Source: an uncultured Bacteroidales bacterium
GTDB lineage: Bacteria; Bacteroidota; Bacteroidia; Bacteroidales; Paludibacteraceae
Direction of reading: 5' to 3'
Assembly: GCA_902798965.1 (NCBI GenBank)
Contig: CADBYS010000015.1
Coordinates: 1-64,000 of the forward strand
Length of the DNA stretch: 64,000 nt
Shown: one piece after another, positions 15,706-23,025 of the stretch
Layout of the letters: each line of letters starts with the position of its first letter
How positions within the stretch are numbered: the stretch's first letter is position 1
Notes under the pieces: model-generated
Database searches by the model: none
Seen by the model: the letters and a program-made list of their open reading frames with translations, nothing else
What the model was told of the DNA's origin: nothing
Program-made: the position numbers and the translations under genes

Positions 15706-15733
15706 TTTGTGATTTGAGATTTGTGATTTTACA
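15706..15733. repeat. Heptamer array abutting the glmS start
   Basis: Read on the minus strand, imperfect 7-nt units (TCACAAA, TCTCAAA, TCACAAA, preceded by TGTAAAA) occupy the gap between glutamine synthetase and glmS and end four bases before the glmS ATG. Confidence 0.6.
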
Positions 15734-15747
15734 AATAGAATTGATTT

Positions 15748-17949
15748 TTAGTGAATAAAAAGCAATTCTCGGTATTTTGGCAGCGTCCAGAGCTCGTCGT
15801 CGACGATGAGCTCGAGGGCGTCGGCGTGGCCGCGGATGTCCGCCATGAGGGGTAATACATTGTCGTGGTAGGCGATGGCTTTGCTGCGCTCGTCGGGTTG
15901 ACGGTTGGCTTGGTGACGCGCCTCGGTCATCTTATCCACACCCGCGATGATAGCTCCCGAGTGGTGCTCGATCTGTCGGATGATGCTATAATCCATGGCG
16001 TTGAGGCTGGCTACCTCCTCGGCGCTGAATACTTGTTTCACTGCCACCACGTTCTGCAGCAACATCGTCTGGTAGCGTTTGGCCGCGGGCAACACATGGT
16101 TAACAACCAAGTCGCCCATGACGCGGCTTTCTATTTGGAGTTTTTTGGTGTAGGTTTCCCATTTGACTTCGCTGCGGCTGTGTAGCTCGGCTTCGTTGAG
16201 TACGCCTGTGTAGCCGAACATCTTGATTGACTCAGGTGCCAGATATCGGTCGATAACCAGGGGCACGCTGGTCTCGCAATCCAAGCCTCGCTTGGCGGCT
16301 TCGGCTTTCCATTCGTCGCTGTAGCCGTTGCCGTCGAAGCGGATGGCTTTGCATGCCACGATATACTTCTTGATAACATCGAAGAGCACGCGTTCTTTCG
16401 CCTCGCCCTGCTCGATGCGCTTGTCCACCTCCTCCTTGAAGAGCATTAGCTGCTCGGCAACGGCAGCGTTGAGCGCCAACATCGCTGCACCGCAGTTAGC
16501 CGACGAGCCTACTGCGCGAAACTCGAACCGGTTGCCGGTGAAGGCGAAGGGCGAGGTGCGGTTGCGGTCGGTGTTGTCCAGCAGAATCTCGGGGATGTTT
16601 GCCACGCCGAGCTTCATCTCTTTCTTGGCATTGATGATGATTGCCTGCTCGGCTGAGGCGTGCTCAAGCTTGTCAAGCACGGCGGTTATCTGCTTGCCCA
16701 GGAAGACGCTGATGACGGCAGGAGGAGCCTCGTTGGCACCGAGGCGGTGTTCGTTGGTGGCACTGACGATCGATGCCTTGAGCAGACCGTTATGGCGCTG
16801 CACGGCCATCAGTACATTCACCAGGAAGGTGATGAACTGCAGGTTCTGGTAGGGGTTCTTGCCCGGTGCGAGCAGGTTGATGCCGGTGTTGGTCTGCATC
16901 GACCAGTTGCAGTGCTTGCCGCTGCCGTTGACTCCGGCGTAGGGCTTCTCGTGCAGCAACACGCGGAAATGATGGCGTTCGGCTACTCGCTCCATGATCG
17001 ACATGACGAGCAGGTTATGGTCGTTGGCGAGGTTGACGTCCTCGTACATCGGCGCCAACTCAAACTGGTTGGGCGCTACCTCATTATGTCGCGTGCGTAC
17101 GGGTATACCGGCTTTCAGCGCCTCGTACTCCAGTTCGCGCATAAACGATAGTACGCGCGCGGGGATAGCACCGAAGTAATGATCCTCGAGCTGCTGACTC
17201 TTGGCGCTGTTATGTCCCATGAGCGTGCGGCCGGTGAGCAGCAGGTCGGGACGAGCCTCGTACAGCGACTCATCCACCAGGAAGTATTCCTGTTCCCAGC
17301 CGAGATTGACATGCACATGGCGCACTTGCTTGTCGAAGTACGTGCACACCTCCTGTGCGGCGTGGCAGAGGGCAGCCGTGGAGCGCAAGAGCGGGGTCTT
17401 GTAGTCCAGCGCCTCGCCCGTATAGGCCACAAACACCGTGGGGATACACAGCGTGTCGCCGATCAGAAACACGGGACTTGAGGAATCCCACGCCGAGTAG
17501 CCGCGCGCCTCGAAGGTGTTGCGAATACCGCCACTGGGGAAGGATGATGCGTCCGGCTCCTGTTGGTACAGACTGTCGCCGCTGAACTCCTCGATCAGCG
17601 CACCGCTCTTGTCGAGCGTAAAGAACGCGTCATGTTTCTCGGCAGTGCCGCCCGTGAGCGGCTGGAACCAGTGCGTGAAGTGCGTGGCGCCATGCTCAAT
17701 AGCCCACTTGCGGATGCCGATTGCTACCATGCCTGCTATGTCACGGCGAATGGTGCGACCGTTATCCACATCGTCGAAGAGCTGATCCAGCACATCCTGA
17801 GCGATATACTCCTTCATCTTTTCGCGCGTGAACACATCCTGTGCAAAATAATCCTTAACTCGCTCGCCGCTTTCGGCTTTCGGTTTCCTGTTTTCGACTA
17901 ATTCATGCGAAAAAGCCATTTTTAACGCTTCGAATCGTATATTTGCCAT
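15748..17949 (-). CDS. glnN: Glutamine synthetase type III
   Basis: A 733-residue cytoplasmic enzyme that forms glutamine from glutamate, ammonia and ATP. The length and 'MANIRFEALKMAFSHELV' start are those of GSIII, the type typical of Bacteroidota. Active-site blocks include 'NLGWEQEYFLVDE', 'NEVAPNQFELAPMYED', 'GVNGSGKHCNWSMQTNTG' and 'FRAVGSSANCGAAM'. Residues 19-28 (ENRKPKAESG) look like an in-frame insert of the GAAAGYCGAAAG repeat word found elsewhere in this window. Upstream of glmS in one apparent operon, it would feed glutamine to it. The promoter lies within repeat module A. Confidence 0.95.
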   Translation of the reverse strand: MANIRFEALKMAFSHELVENRKPKAESGERVKDYFAQDVFTREKMKEYIAQDVLDQLFDDVDNGRTIRRDIAGMVAIGIRKWAIEHGATHFTHWFQPLTGGTAEKHDAFFTLDKSGALIEEFSGDSLYQQEPDASSFPSGGIRNTFEARGYSAWDSSSPVFLIGDTLCIPTVFVAYTGEALDYKTPLLRSTAALCHAAQEVCTYFDKQVRHVHVNLGWEQEYFLVDESLYEARPDLLLTGRTLMGHNSAKSQQLEDHYFGAIPARVLSFMRELEYEALKAGIPVRTRHNEVAPNQFELAPMYEDVNLANDHNLLVMSIMERVAERHHFRVLLHEKPYAGVNGSGKHCNWSMQTNTGINLLAPGKNPYQNLQFITFLVNVLMAVQRHNGLLKASIVSATNEHRLGANEAPPAVISVFLGKQITAVLDKLEHASAEQAIIINAKKEMKLGVANIPEILLDNTDRNRTSPFAFTGNRFEFRAVGSSANCGAAMLALNAAVAEQLMLFKEEVDKRIEQGEAKERVLFDVIKKYIVACKAIRFDGNGYSDEWKAEAAKRGLDCETSVPLVIDRYLAPESIKMFGYTGVLNEAELHSRSEVKWETYTKKLQIESRVMGDLVVNHVLPAAKRYQTMLLQNVVAVKQVFSAEEVASLNAMDYSIIRQIEHHSGAIIAGVDKMTEARHQANRQPDERSKAIAYHDNVLPLMADIRGHADALELIVDDELWTLPKYRELLFIH

Positions 17950-18001
17950 CGTTTGGTTGTTTAATTTCGTTTTTAATCCGATTAAATTCTGAAAACGGCA
18001 G

Positions 18002-18033
18002 CAAAATTACAACAATTTTTTGAAATATGCAAA
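18002..18033 (-). promoter_or_regulatory. Promoter of the glutamine synthetase operon
   Basis: On the minus strand TTTG (18033-18030), a 20-nt spacer and TAATTTTG (18009-18002). The -33 part lies inside 90-bp repeat module A. Confidence 0.7.
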
Positions 18034-18098
18034 TAAAATAGGGGCATTCTTGACTTTTTTGTCAAAAATGCCCCAAAATTATCAAAAATACATGGCAA
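18009..18098. repeat. 90-bp terminator-promoter module, copy A
   Basis: Nearly identical to copies at 19341-19430 and 20641-20730. It contains a 14-bp hairpin (18041-18074; GGGGCATTcTTGAC / GTCAAaAATGCCCC around TTTTTT). On the minus strand this is followed by TATTTTATTTG, a T-rich tail that also contributes the -33 box of the next promoter. The hairpin would end the ATPase transcript coming from the right, while the same stretch starts the glutamine synthetase transcript. Confidence 0.85.
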
Positions 18099-18108
18099 AA
18101 CCGCCAAA

Positions 18109-19239
18109 TCATTGCCGTTGCAACCATAGTTGCAGCACAGGATCGGAGATAAACAGTCCCTCTTTGCGGAGTTCGATGAGATCTTTCTCAATCAATGTTT
18201 TCTGCATGCGTGCGACATTTGATTTGCTGCCGAGTTGATACGTTTCCATGATCTCTTGCGATGAGAACTGATTGTGTTGCCCGGCAATGATAGCACGGAG
18301 AAAGTTCATCTGATAGGTAGTCAGCGATGCGGTCTGCTCCATAAATAGCGGAGTGGATTGCATGAGCAGATCTTCAATGCCTTGCTCCAACTCTTTGTTG
18401 GTCACCTCTTGCTTGGTGTTGAGCATCACATTCCACGCCAGCTGCTGCACATAGGATGACTGATTTTGCACAATGTCGCAGATTCGGGTTACGAAATGTT
18501 CGGCAATCGTCAAGCCGTTCTCTTCAAAGATGTGTTGAATAAACGGAATCCAGTCTTCGGTAGGAATAGGCTGTAGGAAGTTCGGTTCACCGAACTGGTA
18601 GAATGGCATCCTCTTATTCTGGAACAGATTCGTCATCATGTGTTTGCGACTACCGAACAGGCAGTAAGATGCATGCTGATGATGTTGCCACACGCCGCGC
18701 ATTCGTTTCTGCACGTTCAGGCTGTCCGGCCATTCTCCTACCTGCTGAAACTCGTCGATGCAAACTACGATGTGCTTGCCTATATGTTCGGCAAGTAATT
18801 CCGGCAGTGCCAAGATTTGTTCGGGATTGCAGTCCTTGGGCGTGATGCCAAGCGAGATTGAATAGTCGGCCATCGGGTCGGGGCTGAACGATATCTTGGT
18901 GGTGATGCGCGAAAGGAAGCGCTTGACGTTCTCCATAGCCATCTCCATCTTCGTTGCTGTTTGCCGGATCAGTTCAGCAGCGAACTTGTTATAGAAATCA
19001 TATTCGGAGCGGCAGTTGTAGATGTCAATATATACGGTGTGTACCAAGCGATTGTCCACCTCTTGTTGCACTTTCTTTACCAGCGAAGTCTTGCCCATCC
19101 TTCGCGGAGAGATTAGGATAACATTCAGACCATTCTCAAAGTTTGTCTTCAACCGTTGAGTTTCTTTGACGCGGTCTGTGAAGTTCTTTCCGCTAACCGA
19201 AACGCCATAAATAAATGGCTTGTTTATTTCCTGTTTCAT
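18109..19239 (-). CDS. ATP-binding protein of the ATPase_2 (archaeal-type, STAND-like) family
   Basis: A 376-residue protein. Walker A is SPRRMGKTSL near residue 45, Walker B is IVVCIDEFQQVGEW near residue 155, and a sensor-like CLFGSRKHMM follows. The C-terminal 100 residues form a winged helix ('TTYQMNFLRAIIAGQHNQFSSQEIM...GLFISDPVLQLWLQRQ'). This is the widespread Bacteroidota family with PF01637-type ATPase and unknown biological role, suspected of signalling, defence or mobile-element links. It is a paralogue of the next gene to the right. Both have their own promoter and the same 90-bp module at each end. Confidence 0.87.
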   Translation of the reverse strand: MKQEINKPFIYGVSVSGKNFTDRVKETQRLKTNFENGLNVILISPRRMGKTSLVKKVQQEVDNRLVHTVYIDIYNCRSEYDFYNKFAAELIRQTATKMEMAMENVKRFLSRITTKISFSPDPMADYSISLGITPKDCNPEQILALPELLAEHIGKHIVVCIDEFQQVGEWPDSLNVQKRMRGVWQHHQHASYCLFGSRKHMMTNLFQNKRMPFYQFGEPNFLQPIPTEDWIPFIQHIFEENGLTIAEHFVTRICDIVQNQSSYVQQLAWNVMLNTKQEVTNKELEQGIEDLLMQSTPLFMEQTASLTTYQMNFLRAIIAGQHNQFSSQEIMETYQLGSKSNVARMQKTLIEKDLIELRKEGLFISDPVLQLWLQRQ

Positions 19240-19290
19240 GGCTGTAATGTGTTGTTGCAGTGTTGCTTGTGCGGTTCACTGCTGAGTGGT

Positions 19291-19318
19291 CCACAAAGTT
19301 GTGGTCCACAAGTGAGTG
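19291..19318. promoter_or_regulatory. Palindromic leader of the first ATPase gene
   Basis: TTGTGGTCCACAA (19299-19311) is a perfect odd palindrome, and a second GTGGTCCAC lies just left of it. The pair sits inside outer arms GTTCACT / AGTGAAC, between promoter and start codon of the gene at 18109-19239. It could be an operator or an RNA structure. Confidence 0.4.
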
Positions 19319-19333
19319 AACTCGTTTCGAATG

Positions 19334-19365
19334 CAAAGGTACAACATTTTTTTGAAATATGCAAA
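19334..19365 (-). promoter_or_regulatory. Promoter of the first ATPase gene
   Basis: On the minus strand TTTG (19365-19362), a 20-nt spacer and TACCTTTG (19341-19334), overlapping repeat module B. Confidence 0.75.
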
Positions 19366-19430
19366 TAAAATAGGGGCATTCTTGCTTTTTTAGTCAAAAA
19401 TGCCCCAAAATTATCAAAAATACATTGCAA
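19341..19430. repeat. 90-bp terminator-promoter module, copy B
   Basis: Hairpin at 19373-19406 (GGGGCATTCTT ... GTCAAAAATGCCCC). It lies between the two ATPase genes, and would end the second and start the first. Confidence 0.85.
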
Positions 19431-19461
19431 ATAAATAGGTTCACTAAGGAAGACAGGTATA

Positions 19462-20592
19462 TCAGTGCTCTTTTTTCAACCAATATGCCATAAAAATATC
19501 ATATACGGCATATATTCCTTGCTCGCAAGTAACGAAGTCTTTTTCCATCAAACCTTTCATTGCCGCCTGCACTGTACTTGCAGATAACAGACTATATTTG
19601 CGAACAAACGCTCCAGCTGTGATACTTTGCGTCGGACCGTTCTTTGCTAATGCTACGAGTACCATTTTCTGTTTTGCCGGTAAACGGAACAAAATCTCTT
19701 CATAACTATATGCTTGCGTCTTGATGATATAGTCAAGAGCCTGTTGTACCTGTTCTGGTACACATATTTCACCGGCATTAGTATCAGCATACAAGGTGTT
19801 GAACAACTTCTGTGTGTACCACGTTACGCCATGGCTTATTTGATAAACTTGATCAGTCACTCCATCCGCCAATGTCTTGCCTCCTTTAGCAAAAAGAGCC
19901 TTAGCAAACTCATTGTAAGCAGTGCGGTCAATGCTGTCCAAGTGCATCAATGACACACTTTGATAGAACGGACGTGATGCGTTCGTAAACATCGCACTCA
20001 TCGTGTGGCGCTGGCTACCAGAAAAAATGAATTGGGCATTGTGGCAATGTTGAACATATGTTCGGAGTTTTGCTTCAACGTTCTGTTCGGGAAAATTAGC
20101 AATCTGCTGAAACTCATCGATTGCTACAAGACAAGGTTTGTCGGCCTGCTCCAGATAGCGGAAAATCTCTTCAAGTGTCACATCTTCTGCCTGTATGTCG
20201 CCTATCTGCACATTGAAAGACGGTTCGCCCGTAGGTGAAAAACTTATTCCGGGCTGTAGCGATCGCATTACCTCCCAAAAGCGTTGCATAACAAGTGCTC
20301 CGTGAGGACGAAGACGTTGCAATATCTCCCTGCTAAGTTTTTGAACGAACTCCTTTATAGAAGCGGAATCATATATATCTATAAAGAACGTGTAATAGCG
20401 ATCTTGTATTTCCGGTTGATTGAAATAATGCTCAATCAGTCCGCTTTTACCCATTCGGCGCGTTGCTATCAATGCCACATTATTGCCATTAGCTACCTCA
20501 CGTGCTAACTGCTGCGTTTCGTGCACTCGGTCGCAGAAGTATTCACGTCCCTCGTACCCGCTGATTATAAACGGATTGGTAATAGATTTCAT
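19462..20592 (-). CDS. ATP-binding protein of the ATPase_2 family, second paralogue
   Basis: A 376-residue protein, the same length as its neighbour. Walker A is ATRRMGKSGL, Walker B is CLVAIDEFQQIANF, and 'FIFSGSQRHTMSAMF' is the sensor-1-like region. The C-terminal winged helix is at 'LPAKQKMVLVALAKNGPTQSITAGAFV...YAVYDIFMAYWLKKEH'. It is clearly homologous to the protein at 18109-19239 but diverged through most of its length, so the two are old paralogues rather than a fresh duplication. In contrast the 90-bp modules around them are almost identical. Function is unknown. Confidence 0.87.
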   Translation of the reverse strand: MKSITNPFIISGYEGREYFCDRVHETQQLAREVANGNNVALIATRRMGKSGLIEHYFNQPEIQDRYYTFFIDIYDSASIKEFVQKLSREILQRLRPHGALVMQRFWEVMRSLQPGISFSPTGEPSFNVQIGDIQAEDVTLEEIFRYLEQADKPCLVAIDEFQQIANFPEQNVEAKLRTYVQHCHNAQFIFSGSQRHTMSAMFTNASRPFYQSVSLMHLDSIDRTAYNEFAKALFAKGGKTLADGVTDQVYQISHGVTWYTQKLFNTLYADTNAGEICVPEQVQQALDYIIKTQAYSYEEILFRLPAKQKMVLVALAKNGPTQSITAGAFVRKYSLLSASTVQAAMKGLMEKDFVTCEQGIYAVYDIFMAYWLKKEH

Positions 20593-20633
20593 AATTTTAT
20601 TATAAAATAATAATTATAAAGTAATAATTTGTG

Positions 20634-20665
20634 CAAAGGTACAACATTTTTTTGAAATATGCAAA
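20634..20665 (-). promoter_or_regulatory. Promoter of the second ATPase gene
   Basis: On the minus strand TTTG (20665-20662), a 20-nt spacer and TACCTTTG (20641-20634), in repeat module C. The leader to the start codon is very AT-rich. Confidence 0.75.
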
Positions 20666-20730
20666 TAAAATAGGAGCATTCTTAACTTTTTTGTCAAAAA
20701 TGCCCCAAAATTATCAAAAATACATTACAA
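20641..20730. repeat. 90-bp terminator-promoter module, copy C
   Basis: Hairpin at 20673-20706, with arms GGAGCATTCTTAAC / GTCAAAAATGCCCC slightly decayed relative to copy A. It lies between the end of the TPR-LuxR regulator gene and the second ATPase promoter. Confidence 0.85.
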
Positions 20731-20739
20731 AGTTGTGTG

Positions 20740-21990
20740 TCACTCGCAAATGAGGGAGGTGAGTTTGTCTCGGAGTTGTCCGCCGGAAACGCCGAGTTTG
20801 CGGGCTGTGAGGTCTTTGAGTTTGCCGATGCTCTTTTGCGAGCAGGGCAGGGCGGCTGCTATCTCTCTGTGCGTCAGGCCGATGAGCACCAGCACACAGA
20901 TCCGTATATCCTGTTCGTTGAGTCCTTGTTGCTCAAGGGTAGTTGCCAAGCCATGGAAGAGCTTGTCGGTTTGATGGCGGAAAGCGGCGTAGTCACTCCA
21001 CGCCAATTCCTGTTTCAGGTTGTCGGATTCGCGTAGCAGTTGCAGACTCCGGTTCATCTCTTTGCGGCGAGCGGTGTCGTGTTTGGTGCGTTCGTTGAGC
21101 AGTTTGCGGCGCTCGCGGATGGTGATGATACCAAACACTGCCACAGCAAGACAGGCGAGTATGATCAGAATGTTGCCCGCTATTTGCCGCCGGCTTTTAT
21201 GTGCCGGGCGCATATCCTCGTTCAATAGTTGCACAGTCAGCATCAGTTTGCCGTGGCGTAGCTCGATGGCTTTCAGTACGTCGGCTCGCTTGGATGACAA
21301 CTGACGGATCGTTTCTGCGTCGGCTGTGGGGTCATCGTGCGTGAGGATATAATAGATGTCGTCGAGATAGAACGGGTTGTCAATGCGCGGCAGAAGGAGC
21401 CGCGCGTAGTATGTAGCGGAGTCGCTTGCGTGCAGGTACGAATACGCTTGTGCGCGTAGCATCATAAGGTAATCGTTCGCAGGCGGCATCGTGTAATACA
21501 GCACGGAATCATACTCCTGAGCAAACAGACAAGCGGCGGCGCGCGTCTCTATCACTTTGTCTGTGAGCGGCGCGAGCGGATAGATCCGCTTGGCCTCTGC
21601 TACCAGCAGCAGCGCGGAGTCTTTGTGCGCTTGCACGGCTTGTTCCCACGCCATGTTGTTCAGCGCGTAGGCGTAGGCGAGATTATCGCCGGCGGCAGCA
21701 AAATGCGTTGCGGAAAGTGCATAAACCTGACAGGCTTTGGCATGTTCGTTTGCCTGACGGCATATATTCGCCATGTTCGAATACACGCGCCCAAGCAAGG
21801 CTTCGTCGGTTGTGCCACTGTGGGCAGCACGGAGGAAGAGTGCCATTGCCTCTTGCGGCTCGCCTTGTGCGCGCAAGGCTTTGCCCTGCTCATACCACGC
21901 CTGAACATCGTCGTGCGAGGGCTTGGCGCAGGACAAAAGCATCAGCGTGCAGCAGATGGCACAAATCCATATATGCGTTTTGACAGACAT
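20740..21990 (-). CDS. TPR-containing membrane regulator with LuxR-like HTH
   Basis: A 416-residue protein. The start at 21990 gives a lipoprotein-like N-terminus ending LMLLSC. About 200 residues of helical TPR-like repeats follow ('AMALFLRAAHSGTTDEALLGRVYSNMANICRQ'), then one membrane helix ('IAGNILIILACLAVAVFGII'), a coiled-coil stretch ('RRKLLNERTKHDTARRKEMN') and a C-terminal HTH ('LNEQDIRICVLVLIGLTHREIAAALPCSQKSIGK'). This layout is a common Bacteroidota one-component regulator with a periplasmic sensor. It is the last gene of a minus-strand run from 24852. Confidence 0.82.
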   Translation of the reverse strand: MSVKTHIWICAICCTLMLLSCAKPSHDDVQAWYEQGKALRAQGEPQEAMALFLRAAHSGTTDEALLGRVYSNMANICRQANEHAKACQVYALSATHFAAAGDNLAYAYALNNMAWEQAVQAHKDSALLLVAEAKRIYPLAPLTDKVIETRAAACLFAQEYDSVLYYTMPPANDYLMMLRAQAYSYLHASDSATYYARLLLPRIDNPFYLDDIYYILTHDDPTADAETIRQLSSKRADVLKAIELRHGKLMLTVQLLNEDMRPAHKSRRQIAGNILIILACLAVAVFGIITIRERRKLLNERTKHDTARRKEMNRSLQLLRESDNLKQELAWSDYAAFRHQTDKLFHGLATTLEQQGLNEQDIRICVLVLIGLTHREIAAALPCSQKSIGKLKDLTARKLGVSGGQLRDKLTSLICE

Positions 21991-22071
21991 TATATATTGC
22001 AGGCGGCGAAAACGGTTGTCGCCAATGCGAGGCATAGAATCTTTTTCATTGCTTCATGCGTTTGGGGCATT

Positions 22072-22581
22072 TCACTGTACTTTTGTGCCGGGCAGGGCAT
22101 AGACCGAATTGCCTTGGCGGATATAGAACTGTCCGTTTCGCATCACTTTCTTGTTGAGGAAAGCGGGGTAACTGAACCGCCCGTAAGCCAACGGCATATT
22201 TTCGAGCCTGATCATTATTATGTACGTAGCAGTGTCGATCAACTGGACGGTGAGCAAGACGTCAAAGCGGGTATAGAGAATCGTTTGGCGAAGATCGTCG
22301 TTGCAGATCATGATTTCCGCATTCCCTTCGGCATATTCGTGTACGGAAAGCGTACAGCCGTCCAGCTCGACTTTGGCCAGATTCGGGTCAACGGGATCAA
22401 TAGTCGATGAGCCGGGGCTATCCGCTGTCAGCGTTTGGGCGTTAACAATGTGTGCTTCCTCGTCACCGGGATAGAACCCGCCAAAATATAGCGGAATCTC
22501 CACCGGTATTTCAGCCTGCACGGGCAATGCGGCGCATATACCGCACACGATGACCAGTATGACTGAATATATTCGTTTCAT
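22072..22581 (-). CDS. Hypothetical secreted protein with Bacteroidota C-terminal anchor-like strand pair
   Basis: A 169-residue protein with a signal peptide (to about QAE at residue 24). The centre has a linker 'SPGSSTIDPVDPN', and the C-terminus VMRNGQFYIRQGNSVYALPG is the 'V.R.G.. I..G..VY.L.G' motif that ends many secreted Bacteroidota proteins and may act as a sorting or retention signal. The protein at 23026-24852 carries the same linker and C-terminus, so the two share a duplicated tail. No enzymatic domain is visible. Confidence 0.65.
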   Translation of the reverse strand: MKRIYSVILVIVCGICAALPVQAEIPVEIPLYFGGFYPGDEEAHIVNAQTLTADSPGSSTIDPVDPNLAKVELDGCTLSVHEYAEGNAEIMICNDDLRQTILYTRFDVLLTVQLIDTATYIIMIRLENMPLAYGRFSYPAFLNKKVMRNGQFYIRQGNSVYALPGTKVQ

Positions 22582-22593
22582 GTTTTGGAGTTA

Positions 22594-22998
22594 TTAGTCT
22601 GGTAGAGAATATTTATTTATCAGTTCTTGGTTGGCGTATATTCTTTTCCGCGAAGTGACGACAATCGTGCAATCGCCGTAACAATCGCCGGCAATTCCAC
22701 CGTATGAGTTGAGTACCTTGCCCTCGCAATCATAGATACCCGGCCATATCAAGTCGCAACATGTAGGCTCAAAACCAACCTGAAAACCCGCCCCATCGGT
22801 GTTCGTCTCTTCTGAGTGGTAAGTGACTTCGTCAATCATCATCACTTGAGCACCTTGGTAGCCATTGTTGAGCAGCTGCTTGAGCCAAGGCAGTTGCATG
22901 GGGTCTGTTACATTCTTGCAGACGCATATCTGTTGCGTCTTGCATCCCGTCAGTACACTCACTAACGCAATAAGGATCAGGATAGTTCTTGCTTTCAT
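22594..22998 (-). CDS. Hypothetical cysteine-rich lipoprotein
   Basis: A 134-residue lipoprotein: MKARTILILIALVSVLTGC, lipobox Cys 19. The mature part holds nine cysteines beyond the lipobox or nearby ('CVCKNV', 'TCCDLIWPGIYDCEG', 'AGDCYGDCTIVV'), suggesting disulfides. No family is recognised. It sits 12 bases before the previous secreted protein and 27 bases after the large one, within one apparent operon. Confidence 0.6.
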   Translation of the reverse strand: MKARTILILIALVSVLTGCKTQQICVCKNVTDPMQLPWLKQLLNNGYQGAQVMMIDEVTYHSEETNTDGAGFQVGFEPTCCDLIWPGIYDCEGKVLNSYGGIAGDCYGDCTIVVTSRKRIYANQELINKYSLPD

Positions 22999-23025
22999 CG
23001 CAGTAATAGTTTATGGTTATACATA

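Noticed and set aside
17982-18191. Short ORFs over the 90-bp modules (also 19236-19430) with matching translations
   Set aside because: The similarity comes from the DNA repeat itself, a terminator and promoter; the frames overlap ATPase 3' or 5' ends and lack start signals.
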